This document shows, one piece after another, positions 25,295-34,454 of a DNA stretch of 64,000 nt. The DNA comes from GCA-003244245 sp050699955 (GTDB taxonomy: Bacteria; Actinomycetota; Actinomycetes; Mycobacteriales; Pseudonocardiaceae): NCBI GenBank assembly GCA_050699955.1, contig JBOHGD010000017.1, positions 17,258-81,257 on the forward strand, given 5' to 3'. Numbering within the stretch: the stretch's first letter is position 1; each line of letters begins with the position of its first letter. Position numbers and translations under genes: made by a program. Below the pieces are notes generated by a model that worked only from the letters and a program-made list of their open reading frames with translations, had not been told where the DNA came from and did not search any database.

Positions 25295-25933
25295 GTGCTG
25301 CGGGAGGACCCTTCCGAGTCGTTGACCAGGCTTCTCGGCGGTGGCCGGGCTGCGCTGGACGCCACGGCCCCCGCCGTCGCCTTCGTGGTCGGCTGGCTGG
25401 CTTCGGGGCATTCCCTGACCTGGGGTGCGGGGGCGGCGCTGGCCGCCGGCGTCGTGGTCGCGGCACTGCGCTTGCGTCGCGGGCGCCGTCCACTGGCGGC
25501 CTTGCTGGGTCTGCTCGGTGTCTCGGTGGCGGTGCTGGTCGTGCTGTACACCGGCCGCGCCGCCGACTTCTTCCTCGCCCAGTTGCTCTCCAACCTCGCC
25601 AGCGCTCTGGTGTGGACGCTCAGCGTGCTGGTCCGGTGGCCGCTGCTCGGGATGATCGTGGGCGGGCTGCTCGGTCAGCGGACGTCCTGGCGGCGGGACC
25701 CGGCGCTGCTCCGGGCGTACTCCCTGGCGTCCTGGGTGTGGGTGGGGCAGTACCTGGTTCGCGTCGCGGCGTTCGCTCCGCTATGGGCGGCCGACGCCGT
25801 CGTGGCCCTGGGCGTCGCACGGGTCGTGCTGAGCGGGCCGCTGGTGCTGGCCTGTGTCGGGGTGAGCGGGATTGTGCTCCTACGGGCGTTGCCCTCCGAT
25901 CACCCGGGCTTGCGCCGGGTACGTCGCTCCTAG
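25295..25933 (+). CDS. DUF3159 family membrane protein
   Basis: About 212 residues with five to six hydrophobic helices (FVVGWLASG, LLGVSVAVLVVLYTG, WPLLGMIVGGLLG and others). The motif GRAADFFLAQLLSNLASAL and TSWRRDPALLRAYSLASWVWVGQYL is the DUF3159 core. GTG 25295 is the best-placed start (LREDPSESLTRLLGGG); TTG 25321 is an alternative with GGGAGGA about 12 bases upstream. Function unknown; conserved in actinobacteria. Confidence 0.85.
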   Translation: MLREDPSESLTRLLGGGRAALDATAPAVAFVVGWLASGHSLTWGAGAALAAGVVVAALRLRRGRRPLAALLGLLGVSVAVLVVLYTGRAADFFLAQLLSNLASALVWTLSVLVRWPLLGMIVGGLLGQRTSWRRDPALLRAYSLASWVWVGQYLVRVAAFAPLWAADAVVALGVARVVLSGPLVLACVGVSGIVLLRALPSDHPGLRRVRRS

Positions 25934-26039
25934 GCGAATCCTCCTGACTGTGGTGCGAGCCCCGGTCGCACGGTGGGGTCGTGTTCACACTCGGTAGCGG
26001 CTCCATCCGCCATAAGGACCAATGGATACCTCCGAACGG

Positions 26040-26102
26040 ACTCTTTAGCGAAGCGGGACCGATCTTTAGCGTGGGGTGACCGATCTTTAGCGCGGGGTGA
26101 CC
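26040..26102 (+). repeat. Three tandem 21-bp repeats upstream of protease gene
   Basis: Three adjacent copies with core CTTTAGCG...GGG-GACC: 26040-26060 (diverged), 26061-26081 and 26082-26102 (one mismatch between the last two). They lie 50 bp before the protease start in a 220-bp gap and fit repeated protein-binding sites, spaced two helical turns apart. Confidence 0.75.
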
Positions 26103-26153
26103 GAGGGGCAGCCGGTCGTGGACCCGACCAAAACGATTAATAGGACGTGATTT

Positions 26154-27305
26154 GTGCTCGCTCGAAGCCTTCCCCGCATGGTGGCTGCTGCGGGGTTCGC
26201 CGTGCTGCTCAGCGTCGGCTTGGCCGCTCCCGCCGCTGCCGCGCCTGTTTCGCTGACCGGGGTCAGGGCAGCGCAGCTGCAAACGTTGCTGCGTAAGGCG
26301 GATTTGACGGTCGGGCAGGCAGATCAGCGGCTGACCGAGGAGGCCGTGGCGGGAGGCGTCGTCTCCACCCTGCGGACGGAGCTCGGCAAGTCCTTCGCCG
26401 GGGCTTGGTTCGAGCCGGGAAATACTGACCTCGTCGTCGGCACCACGGATCCCGCGACTGCGCAGCGAGTGCGCGATGCCGGCGCGGTGCCGCGGTTGAT
26501 GTCCCTGAATCTGCTGTCACTCGATCGGGTCATGGGCGTGCTGGACTCCCGGGCGGGCAAGGTCCCCGATGCGGTCACCGGCTGGTACGTCGACCCGGCC
26601 ACCAACTCCGTCGTGGTGTCGGCCACCGACCCGGCGGCAGCTCAGGCATTCGCGGCAGGCCAGCCCGGTGTGCGGATCCAGCAGGTCGCACTGCGGCCGG
26701 TGCCGTTCGCCGACCTGCACGGCGGCGATGGGATCGACACCAGCGCAGGCGCTCGCTGTTCGATCGGCTTCAACGTCACCTCGGGTGCCGCCCGCTACAT
26801 CCTCACCGCCGGGCACTGCACCCAACTCGGCGGCACCTGGTCCGCCACGGACGGCACCCCGATCGGTCCGGTCGCCAAGTCGACGTTCCCCGGCCACGAC
26901 TACGGCCTGATCGAGGTGACCTCGCCGTCCTGGCGGCAGACCGGTGCTGTCGTCACCTCCTCCGGCACGACCACCGTGACCGGCACCGACGCCGTACCGG
27001 TGGGTGCCTCGATCTGCCGGTCGGGGTCCACCACCGGCTACTCATGCGGAACGGTGGAGTCCGTCAACGAGACCGTCAACTACGGTGGAGACGACGTCGT
27101 CACCGGGCTCACCAAGACCAGCGCGTGCGCCGAGGCGGGCGACTCCGGCGGCCCGTACCTGGCCGGTACCCAGGCCCAGGGCACCCTCTCCGGCGGGAGC
27201 GGGAGCTGCTTTCTCAACCTGCTCGGTTCGGAGACCTACTTCCAGCCGATCGGCCCCGCGCTGTCCGCACTCAATGTGACGCTCGTCACGACACCGGCCG
27301 GCTAG
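26154..27305 (+). CDS. Secreted S1-family serine protease with prodomain (streptogrisin-like)
   Basis: 383 residues. A signal peptide ends at about residue 30 (LAAPAAAAPVS). A prodomain of two alpha-lytic-type repeats (GAWFEPGNTDLVVGTTDP, GWYVDPATNSVVVSATDP) precedes the chymotrypsin-fold domain with TAGHC, HDYGLIEV and GDSGGPYL as the triad and three disulfide-forming Cys pairs. Exported as a zymogen. The GTG start is followed by a basic n-region. Possible control by the tandem repeats upstream. Confidence 0.92.
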   Translation: MLARSLPRMVAAAGFAVLLSVGLAAPAAAAPVSLTGVRAAQLQTLLRKADLTVGQADQRLTEEAVAGGVVSTLRTELGKSFAGAWFEPGNTDLVVGTTDPATAQRVRDAGAVPRLMSLNLLSLDRVMGVLDSRAGKVPDAVTGWYVDPATNSVVVSATDPAAAQAFAAGQPGVRIQQVALRPVPFADLHGGDGIDTSAGARCSIGFNVTSGAARYILTAGHCTQLGGTWSATDGTPIGPVAKSTFPGHDYGLIEVTSPSWRQTGAVVTSSGTTTVTGTDAVPVGASICRSGSTTGYSCGTVESVNETVNYGGDDVVTGLTKTSACAEAGDSGGPYLAGTQAQGTLSGGSGSCFLNLLGSETYFQPIGPALSALNVTLVTTPAG

Positions 27306-27979
27306 GCGCGTTCCAGCTCGCTACGCAGCCGCCGCGCGAATGCCGCCGCGGCTGCGTGCGGATCGGGAGCCTCGGTGATCGCCCGTACCACCACCACCCG
27401 CTGTGCCCCGGCGGCGAGCACCTCCTCCAGACGCCGGGTGGTCTCGATGCCGCCGATGGCGAACCAGGGGCGGGCCGCAGCCGCGGCGGCGGTGCTGCGT
27501 ACCAGGTCCAGTCCGGCGGCGGGCCGGCCGGGCTTGGTCGGGGTGACCCAGCACGGGCCGGTGCAGAAGTAGTCCACCCCTGGTTGCTCGGCGGCGTGCG
27601 CCGCCTGCGCGGGGTCGTGCGTGGAGCGCCCGATCACCACGTCGTCGCCGAGTATCCGACGCGCCCACCGCACCGGCAGGTCGTCCTGGCCCAGATGCAG
27701 CACGTGCGCTCCGGCGGCCAGCGCCACGTCGGCCCGGTCGTTCACCGCGAGTAGCGCGTCGTGCCGCGCGCATGCCGCGGCGAGCACCTCCAGCGCGGCG
27801 AGTTCGAGGCGGGCATCCAGCGGGCCGTCACCGCCCTTGTCTCTCAGCTGGATGATGTCCACCCCGCCGGCCAGCGCCGCGTCGACGAACTCGGCGAGGT
27901 CGCGGCGGCCGGTCCGGGCGTCGGTACACAGGTACAGCCGTGCGTCGGCCAGCCGGGCCCGGATCGCTGCACCATCCAT
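27302..27979 (-). CDS. thiE: Thiamine-phosphate synthase
   Basis: 225 residues from ATG 27979. LYLCTD, IIQLRDKGG, VNDRADVA, LGQDDLP, GRSTHDPAQA and the phosphate loop FAIGGI are all present. It joins HMP-PP and thiazole phosphate to thiamin phosphate. Divergent from thiO with the TPP riboswitch between; the riboswitch serves the thiO side. The 3' end overlaps the convergent protease gene by four bases. Confidence 0.95.
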   Translation of the reverse strand: MDGAAIRARLADARLYLCTDARTGRRDLAEFVDAALAGGVDIIQLRDKGGDGPLDARLELAALEVLAAACARHDALLAVNDRADVALAAGAHVLHLGQDDLPVRWARRILGDDVVIGRSTHDPAQAAHAAEQPGVDYFCTGPCWVTPTKPGRPAAGLDLVRSTAAAAAARPWFAIGGIETTRRLEEVLAAGAQRVVVVRAITEAPDPHAAAAAFARRLRSELERA

Positions 27980-28014
27980 CCCCGCACGGTATCGAGGTAG
28001 GCTAGGGCTCGGTC

Positions 28015-28110
28015 CGCACGGGAGCCTGGGCCACACCGGGCTGAGAGGGGGTCACGGCGACCCCGACCGTCGAACCTGATCCGGGTCATGCCGGCGCAGG
28101 GAGCGTGAAG
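28015..28110 (+). promoter_or_regulatory. TPP riboswitch (THI element) of thiOSG
   Basis: Conserved THI boxes in order: GGGCTGAGAGG at about 28048, GAACCTGATCCGGGTCATGC near 28073-28092, then CGGCGCAGGGAGCG up to the thiO start. The GCAGGGAG segment doubles as ribosome-binding site, so translational shut-off by bound TPP is likely. Confidence 0.93.
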
Positions 28111-28114
28111 AGCA

Positions 28115-29287
28115 GTGGGTTCGTCCAGGGTTGCGGCCGGTTCATCCGTGGGTTCGGGCGGCACCGTCGCGGTGGTCGGCGGTGGGGTGATCGGCCTGAG
28201 CTGTGCCTGGCGGGCCGCGTCCGCGGGGTTCACCGTTGTGGTGCACGATCCCGCGCCGGGTTCGGGTGCCTCGCGCGTCGCGGGGGGGATGCTCGCGCCG
28301 GTCACCGAGGCGGTGCCCGCTGAGCCCGAGGTACTCGCACTGGGGGCCGCCGCACTGCGCCGCTGGCCGGACTTCGCCGCCGAGCTCACCATCGCCGGTG
28401 CCGACCCCGGGCTGAGTGTTCGAGGCACCCTCGTGGTCGCGCTGGACCCGGGGGATCGGGCCGAGCTGGACCGCCTCGCCGAGCAGTTGTCCCGGATGGG
28501 CAGGCGGGTGGAGGTACTCGCCGGCCGGGAGGTGCGTCGGACCGAGCCTTCGCTGGGTCCCCAGGTGCGTCGCGCGTTGTCGGTACCCGGTGACCTGTCG
28601 GTGGACAACCGGGCCCTGATGGATGCGTTGCTCGCGGCCTGCCGTGGCGCTGGGGTGCGGTTTCACCCGCAGCGCTGTGCGCAGCTGCCGGAGGCGGACG
28701 TGGTGGTGCTGGCCGCCGGGGCGCACAGTGCCGCCCTGCACCCGGCGCTGCACCGGGCGATCCGCCCGGTGAAGGGGGAGATCCTGCGGCTGCGGTCCCG
28801 CCCGGGCACCCTGGCACCACCGTCCCGGACCGTCCGGGCGATCGCCGGTGGGCGCCACCCCTACCTGGTGCCCCGCCCCGGCGGACGGGTGGTGCTCGGA
28901 GCCACCCAGCGGGAGATCGGTTTCGACACCGACGTCACCGCGGGCGCGGTACTCGAGCTGCTCGCTGATGCCGAGCGGGTGGTGCCCGCGATCGCGGAGT
29001 ACGCGCTGGAGGAGACCGCGGTGGGGCTGCGCCCGGGCAGCCCGGACAACCTGCCGGTGATCGGCGAGCTGGAGCCGGGCGTGCTCGCCGCGACCGGTCA
29101 CCATCGCAACGGGATCCTGCTGGCACCGCTCACCGCGGAGGCGGTGCTGGCGCTGCTGCGCGGCGAGCCCGTTCCGGAGGAGGCGGCACCTGCCACACCA
29201 GCCCGGCTCACCTGTGGACAACCCGTGAGTGGCGATGCGAGCTATAGCTCGCATCGCCACTCACGGGGCGAGCGCAGCGATCCATGA
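28115..29287 (+). CDS. thiO: Glycine oxidase
   Basis: 390 residues. TVAVVGGGVIGLSCAWRA is the FAD-binding loop, GGMLAPVTE and GHHRNGILLAPLTA are ThiO signatures. It oxidises glycine to the imine used by ThiG. GTG start five bases after the riboswitch core. The last ~25 codons are unusual: a 42-bp palindrome has been inserted into the 3' end, adding a Ser/His/Arg-rich tail. Overlaps thiS by ATGA. Confidence 0.94.
   Translation: MGSSRVAAGSSVGSGGTVAVVGGGVIGLSCAWRAASAGFTVVVHDPAPGSGASRVAGGMLAPVTEAVPAEPEVLALGAAALRRWPDFAAELTIAGADPGLSVRGTLVVALDPGDRAELDRLAEQLSRMGRRVEVLAGREVRRTEPSLGPQVRRALSVPGDLSVDNRALMDALLAACRGAGVRFHPQRCAQLPEADVVVLAAGAHSAALHPALHRAIRPVKGEILRLRSRPGTLAPPSRTVRAIAGGRHPYLVPRPGGRVVLGATQREIGFDTDVTAGAVLELLADAERVVPAIAEYALEETAVGLRPGSPDNLPVIGELEPGVLAATGHHRNGILLAPLTAEAVLALLRGEPVPEEAAPATPARLTCGQPVSGDASYSSHRHSRGERSDP
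29224..29267. repeat. Perfect long palindrome inside the 3' end of thiO
   Basis: Left arm CGTGAGTGGCGATGCGAGCT, then its exact reverse complement AGCTCGCATCGCCACTCACG, separated only by AT. It is translated as the tail of ThiO, just before thiS. It looks like a mobile palindromic repeat; a related, less perfect dyad sharing GTGAGTGGCG is at 39560-39597. Confidence 0.8.
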
Positions 29288-29484
29288 ACGTCCACGTGAA
29301 CGGGGAGCACTGGGAGCTGCCGGACGGCAGTGCGGTGGGCGATGTGCTGGACCGGCTCGGCGTGCCGTCCTGCGGGGTCGCCGTGGCCTTGGACGGTGCC
29401 GTGGTGCCGCGGGCGTCGTGGCCGTGCACCGCATTGCGAGAGGGTGCCTCGGTCGAGGTGCTCACCGCCGTGCAGGGAGGGTGA
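29284..29484 (+). CDS. thiS: Sulfur carrier protein
   Basis: 66-residue ubiquitin-fold protein ending in the required Gly-Gly (AVQGG). The C-terminus is adenylated and thiocarboxylated to deliver sulfur to ThiG. ATGA overlap with thiO and TGATG overlap with thiG show strict coupling. Confidence 0.96.
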   Translation: MNVHVNGEHWELPDGSAVGDVLDRLGVPSCGVAVALDGAVVPRASWPCTALREGASVEVLTAVQGG

Positions 29485-30248
29485 TGCAGGTGGCCGACGA
29501 TCCGCTGGTCATCGCGGGACGGGAGTTCGGTTCCCGGCTGATCCTGGGAACCGGGGGAGCGGGCAGTCTCGCCGTTCTGGAGCAGGCGCTGCTCGCCGCG
29601 CAGACCGAGCTCACCACGGTCGCGATCCGCCGGATGGACACCGGCGAGCGCACCGGCGTGCTCGATCTGCTGGCCCAGCACGGGATCGAGCCGCTGCCCA
29701 ACACCGCGGGCTGCCGCAGTGCGCCGGAGGCGGTGCTCACCGCCCAGCTCGCGCGCGAGGCGCTGGCCACCTCGTGGGTCAAGCTCGAGGTCGTCGCGGA
29801 CGACCACACTCTGCTGCCCGACCCGGTCGAGCTGTTGGACGCCGCCGAACAGCTCGTCGAGGACGGCTTCACCGTGCTGCCCTATACCAACGACGACCCG
29901 GTGCTCGCTCGCAGGCTGGCCGAGGTCGGATGCGCTGCCGTGATGCCGCTGGGCTCGCCGATCGGTACCGGGTTGGGTATCGGCAATCCGCACAACATCG
30001 AGATGATCGTGGCGCAGGCACGGGTGCCGGTGATCCTCGACGCCGGGATCGGCACCGCGTCGGAGGCCGCACTGGCCATGGAGCTGGGCTGCGACGCGGT
30101 GCTGCTGGCTACCGCGGTGACCCGGGCCGAGGATCCGCCCCGGATGGCCGAGGCGATGCGGCTCGGTGTGCAGGCCGGCAGGCACGCCCGGCTGGCAGGC
30201 CGGATCCCGAAGCGCTTCTGGGCGCAGGCCTCCAGCCCGGCCCGCTGA
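29484..30248 (+). CDS. thiG: Thiazole synthase
   Basis: 254 residues, TIM barrel. SRLILGTGG, SWVKLEVV (Schiff-base Lys), GFTVLPYTNDDP and PVILDAGIGTASEAALAMELG are the family signatures. Makes the thiazole phosphate of thiamin from DXP, dehydroglycine and ThiS-COSH. Last gene of thiOSG; the stop codon is followed immediately by a repeat array. Confidence 0.96.
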   Translation: MQVADDPLVIAGREFGSRLILGTGGAGSLAVLEQALLAAQTELTTVAIRRMDTGERTGVLDLLAQHGIEPLPNTAGCRSAPEAVLTAQLAREALATSWVKLEVVADDHTLLPDPVELLDAAEQLVEDGFTVLPYTNDDPVLARRLAEVGCAAVMPLGSPIGTGLGIGNPHNIEMIVAQARVPVILDAGIGTASEAALAMELGCDAVLLATAVTRAEDPPRMAEAMRLGVQAGRHARLAGRIPKRFWAQASSPAR

Positions 30249-30351
30249 CCCCCGCGTGTCCGCCCCCCGTGCCCGGTGTGTCAGGCGCTCATGTCCGGTG
30301 TGTCAGGTTCTCGTGTCCGGTGTGTCAGGCACCTGTGTGCGGTGTGCCGGG
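30249..30351 (+). repeat. Post-stop repeat array after thiG
   Basis: Starts directly after the stop with CCCCCGCGTGTC, then about four imperfect ~22-bp units built on CCGGTGTGTCAGG. The same lead-in and unit occur in the opposite orientation after the thiD stop (31911-31969). The two arrays point toward each other between convergent operons. Confidence 0.75.
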
Positions 30352-30565
30352 CTGTAGCGGGCTCGTTGACCAGTTGCCGGTGTAGCCAGTGGGACCACCG
30401 CGGGTGTGCCCTTAGCCGAACCCTTAAGGTGCAGCCCTGGCCATGATCGTCGGTCGATGACTGTATCGATATGGTTAGACCCGAGGGGTCCGGCGCCGGG
30501 CAGCGGCGAGGCCGGGGTGTAGCCCCATGCCTAGGCCTCGCCGCACCACCATGGGAAGGGTGACG

Positions 30566-30937
30566 ATGGAATCACCGGCCAGGGCGGATTGCACGGCGGT
30601 CGCGGCGAAAACCGATTCGGGCCAGTTGTGCACCGTGACCGTGCAGCGCGATCCGTTGGGCAAGCATCTCTTGCGCTACGAGGGCAGTGAAACCGTGGTC
30701 GCGGCACTGACGCCAGAGGTCATCGAACTGCTCACGGTGGCCCTGTCGCTGCGCGGCCGATCGGCGGTGCCTGCCCGGTGTTCGGTCGGGGGTGCCTGCA
30801 CCCTGCTCGTGATGGGCCACCGGGATGGTCGTTCCAGCCTGTATTTCCACGCTGCCCCCGCCACGTGCGCTGTGCTGGACGCCGCTGGGGCGACGAAGCT
30901 GCGGGCGGCGCTGGAATCACTGGACGGTAGGCCGTAG
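30566..30937 (+). CDS. Hypothetical protein
   Basis: 123 residues, soluble, with TVTVQRDPLGKHLLRYEGSE, a helical VIELLTVALSLRG and a C-terminal ALDAAG-like helix; four to five Cys. GGGAAGGG at 30553-30558 supports ATG 30566 over the in-frame ATG at 30527. No domain recognised. Confidence 0.6.
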   Translation: MESPARADCTAVAAKTDSGQLCTVTVQRDPLGKHLLRYEGSETVVAALTPEVIELLTVALSLRGRSAVPARCSVGGACTLLVMGHRDGRSSLYFHAAPATCAVLDAAGATKLRAALESLDGRP

Positions 30938-31112
30938 CGCCTAATGGGAGCTGCCGGGTCGGTTGTTGGCAGACTCGGTGCCCGGTAGCCGCTGGCGAGT
31001 GAGCACTCCTGTGGCCTGGACTGATGTCGAGTCCTGGGGTCAGAACGTGCCCTGGCCGGTGGTCGGGAGATGGATGGCTGATGGGGTGTCGTGCCCGCTG
31101 ATCTTTGACGTG

Positions 31113-31891
31113 AACACCCTGCGGCTGCGCGGCGCTGCGCGACTACTTCCCGGCAGCCCTGCAGGCCTACACACCGCTGACGCTGACCGGGGCCGACACC
31201 TTGGAGCTGCTGGCCAAGGCACCCACCCCGGCCGCCGCGGCCACGCTCACCCACGCCCAGATCAGCGCAGCCCTGAAGAGGGCTCGTCGCCGTGACGTCC
31301 TCGGCAAGGCCGCCGCGATCCAGAACACGCTGCGCACCGAGCATCTGGGCCAAGCCGAGATCGTCGCCACCGCTTACGCGGCCACCGTCCGCGCGACGGT
31401 CGCGGTCCTGCAGACCCTCAACAACCAGATCAAGACCCTGGAGGACCAGGTCGGAGCGCATTTTGGCCAGCACCCGGCCGCTGAGGTCTACCTCAGCCAG
31501 CCAGGCATGGGGATCATCCTCGGTGCCCGGGTGCTCGCAGAGTTCGGCGATGCACCGGGCCGCTACGCCGACGCCCGCTCCCGCAAGAACCACGCCGGCA
31601 CCGCACCGATCACCCGCCAGTCCGGCAAGTCCAAGACCGTGCACGCCCGCTTCGTCCATAACAACCGGCTCGTGGACGCCCTGCACCTGCAAGCCGGCGC
31701 GGCGATCCTGCACGGACACCAACGTCCGGGCCTACTACGACGAGCGACGCGCCCGCGAAACCGGCCACAACGCCGCCCTTCGCCAAATCGGTAACCGCCT
31801 CGTCGGCATCCTGCACGGCTGCCTGAAAACCAAGACGCACTACGACCAAGCAACCGCATGGTCATACCGCTACGAACACCACGCCGCTTGA
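31113..31891 (+). pseudogene. IS110-family transposase remnant
   Basis: LSQPGMGIILGARVLAEFGD and RYADARSRKNHAGTAPITR are the C-terminal Transposase_20 domain of IS110 enzymes; ALRDYFPAALQAY is from the middle part. The N-terminal DEDD domain is absent, and frames shift near 31130 and again near 31710, where TNVRAYYDERRARETGHNAAL resumes. A non-functional insertion between thiG and thiD. Confidence 0.85.
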
Positions 31892-31910
31892 CATCCAAGC
31901 TCCTGCGGTG

Positions 31911-31969
31911 TCTAACACACCGTGCATGAGCGCCTGACACACCGTGCATGAGCGCCTGACACGCGGGGG
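31911..31969 (-). repeat. Post-stop repeat array after thiD
   Basis: Read leftward it starts right after the thiD stop with CCCCCGCGTGTCAGG and contains two exact units CGCTCATGCACGGTGTGTCAG-like (22 bp), the last ending GTTAG. Same family as 30249-30351. Confidence 0.75.
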
Positions 31970-32791
31970 CTAGATGGGGTGGAGGCGCCAGAACGGGGAT
32001 ACCGGGCCCACCCCCGCGCCGAGCGGGTAGGCGTGCGCCACCGCCTGTTCGACGTAGCGCTTGCCGTAGGCGACCGCGTCGGGCACCGCAGAGCCACGGG
32101 CCAGTGCCGAGGTGATGGCCGCAGCCAGGGTGTCGCCCCCGCCGTGGGTGTGCGGGGTATCGAACCGGGGTCCGATGAGCTCGACGAAGTTGGTGCCGTC
32201 GTGCAGCAGATCCACGCACTCCGGGTCGTTCCGTAGGTGCCCGCCCTTGACCAGCACCCACTCCGGACCGAGTGCGTAGAGGGCGCGGGCGGCCTGGTAC
32301 TGCTGCTCGCGGGAGCGCACGTCGATGCCGACCAGCAGCTGCACCTCGTCCAGATTGGGCGTGACCAGGGTGGCGCGCGGGAACAACTCCTCGCGCACCG
32401 AGCCGAGTGCCTCGTCGCTGAGTAGCTGGTCGCCGTGCATCGAGGCGGCCACCGGGTCGACCACGAAGGGTGTGTCGGCAGCACGGCCGATGCCCACCTC
32501 GTCGCACACCCCGGCAACCGCCTTGATGATCGACGCGGACGCGAGCATGCCGGTCTTCGCGGCACCCACGCCGATGTCGGTCACGACCGTGCGGATCTGG
32601 TCGGCCACCGTCTCCGGCGGGATCTCGACGATCCCGCTCACCCCGACCGAGTTCTGCACGGTGACCGCGGTGACCGCCACGCAGCCGTGTACTCCGCAGG
32701 TGGTGAACGTGCGCAGATCGGCCTGCAGTCCCGCCCCGCCACCGGAGTCCGACCCGGCGATGGTCAGCGCGATGGGGGGCGTGCGGTTCAC
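31970..32791 (-). CDS. thiD: Hydroxymethylpyrimidine (phosphate) kinase
   Basis: 273 residues from GTG 32791. ALTIAGSDSGGGAGLQADL, AVTVQNS, VVDPVAASMHGDQLL, LVTPNLDE and THGGGDTLAAAI are ThiD motifs (ATP and HMP sites). Performs two phosphorylations giving HMP-PP. A four-base GTGA overlap with thiC puts both under the thiC riboswitch. Confidence 0.95.
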   Translation of the reverse strand: MNRTPPIALTIAGSDSGGGAGLQADLRTFTTCGVHGCVAVTAVTVQNSVGVSGIVEIPPETVADQIRTVVTDIGVGAAKTGMLASASIIKAVAGVCDEVGIGRAADTPFVVDPVAASMHGDQLLSDEALGSVREELFPRATLVTPNLDEVQLLVGIDVRSREQQYQAARALYALGPEWVLVKGGHLRNDPECVDLLHDGTNFVELIGPRFDTPHTHGGGDTLAAAITSALARGSAVPDAVAYGKRYVEQAVAHAYPLGAGVGPVSPFWRLHPI

Positions 32792-34449
32792 GACCCGTTC
32801 ACTGGCAGGTACACCCGCCCGCCGGCCTCGTTGAACTCCGCCGACTTCTCCGCCATCCCGGCTTCCAGGGCGTCCACGGTGGACAGTCCGTGCTCCTCGG
32901 CATAGGCCCGGACGTCCGCGGAGATCCGCATCGAGCAGAACTTGGGTCCGCACATCGAGCAGAAGTGCGCGGTCTTCGCGGCCTGGGCGGGCAGCGTCTC
33001 GTCGTGGTAGGAGCGCGCGGTGTCCGGGTCCAGCGCCAGTGCGAACTGATCATGCCAGCGGAACTCGAACCGGGCCTTCGACAGCGCATCGTCCCAGTCC
33101 TGGGCGCCGGGATGGCACTTGGCCAGGTCAGCGCTGTGCGCGGCGATCTTGTAGGTGATCACGCCGGTCTTCACGTCGTCCCGGTTGGGCAGGCCGAGGT
33201 GTTCCTTGGGCGTGACGTAGCAGAGCATCGCGGTGCCCGCCTGCGCGATCATCGCCGCGCCGATCGCCGAGGTGATGTGGTCATAGGCAGGCGCGATGTC
33301 CGTCGCGAGTGGACCGAGGGTGTAGAACGGCGCCTCGTCGCACCACAGCTCCTCCAGCCGCACGTTCTCGACGATCTTGTGCATCGGCACGTGCCCTGGG
33401 CCCTCGATCATCACCTGTACGTCGTGCTGCTTGGCCACGGTGGTGAGCTCACCCAACGTGCGAAGCTCGGCGAGCTGCGCCTCGTCGTTCGCGTCGGCGA
33501 TGGAGCCCGGCCGCAGCCCGTCGCCGAGCGAGAACGTGACGTCGTAGCGGCGCAGGATCTCGCACAGCTCGGCGAAGTTCTCGTACAGGAAGGACTCGCG
33601 GTGGTGCGCGAGGCACCACGCCGCCATGATCGACCCGCCACGGGAGACGATGCCGGTCACTCGGCGCACGGTCAGTGGCACGTAGCGCAGCAGCACTCCG
33701 GCGTGCACGGTCATGTAGTCGACGCCCTGCTCGCACTGCTCGATCACGGTGTCCCGGTAGACCTCCCAGGACAGCGCCGCCGGATCGCCGTGCACCTTCT
33801 CCATCGCCTGGTAGATCGGCACCGTGCCGATCGGGACGGGGGAGTTGCGCAGCAGCCACTCGCGGGTCTCGTGGATCCGCTTGCCGGTGGACAGGTCCAT
33901 GATCGTGTCGGCTCCCCACCGGGATGCCCACACCATCTTGTCCACCTCCTGCTCGATGGAGGAGGTCACGGCCGAGTTGCCGATGTTCGCGTTGACCTTC
34001 ACCAGGAACTTCTTGCCGATGATCATCGGTTCGGACTCGGGGTGCCGCCGATTGGCCGGGATCACCGCACGACCCCGGGCCACCTCGTCGCGGACCAGCG
34101 ACACGTCGACACCCTCGCGGGCGGCGATGAACTCCATCTCGCGGGTGACGATCCCGGCCCGGGCCCAGGCCAGCTGGGTGGCCGCACCGCGCACCGGCTC
34201 GCGCTGGGCGATCCACTGCTCGCGCAGCCGGGGAAGCCCGCCGTGCACGTCGATGTCCGCATCGGGGTCGGAGTAGGGACCCGAGGTGTCGTAGAGATCG
34301 ACATGCTCGCCATTGGTCAGGTCCACCCGGCGGACGGGCACCCGCAGCCCGGCAGCGCCGTCTCCCACCTCGCGGTAGACCTTTCGCGATCCCGTGATCG
34401 GGCCCGTGGTCACGGTGGGCTCGATGGTGCGGTCGTGCAGTGTAGTCAT
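32788..34449 (-). CDS. thiC: Phosphomethylpyrimidine synthase
   Basis: 553 residues. The C-terminal CSMCGPKFC is the CxxCxxxxC 4Fe-4S motif of this non-canonical radical SAM enzyme; VNANIGNSAVTSSIEQE, GADTIMDLSTG and IEGPGHVPMHKI are core signatures. It rearranges AIR to HMP phosphate. Preceded by a TPP riboswitch on the same strand. Confidence 0.97.
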   Translation of the reverse strand: MTTLHDRTIEPTVTTGPITGSRKVYREVGDGAAGLRVPVRRVDLTNGEHVDLYDTSGPYSDPDADIDVHGGLPRLREQWIAQREPVRGAATQLAWARAGIVTREMEFIAAREGVDVSLVRDEVARGRAVIPANRRHPESEPMIIGKKFLVKVNANIGNSAVTSSIEQEVDKMVWASRWGADTIMDLSTGKRIHETREWLLRNSPVPIGTVPIYQAMEKVHGDPAALSWEVYRDTVIEQCEQGVDYMTVHAGVLLRYVPLTVRRVTGIVSRGGSIMAAWCLAHHRESFLYENFAELCEILRRYDVTFSLGDGLRPGSIADANDEAQLAELRTLGELTTVAKQHDVQVMIEGPGHVPMHKIVENVRLEELWCDEAPFYTLGPLATDIAPAYDHITSAIGAAMIAQAGTAMLCYVTPKEHLGLPNRDDVKTGVITYKIAAHSADLAKCHPGAQDWDDALSKARFEFRWHDQFALALDPDTARSYHDETLPAQAAKTAHFCSMCGPKFCSMRISADVRAYAEEHGLSTVDALEAGMAEKSAEFNEAGGRVYLPVNGS

Positions 34450-34454
34450 GAATG

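Noticed and set aside
26040..26102. CRISPR array
   Set aside because: Three contiguous 21-bp units without spacers; no cas genes anywhere in the window. The same applies to the arrays at 47611 and 48678.
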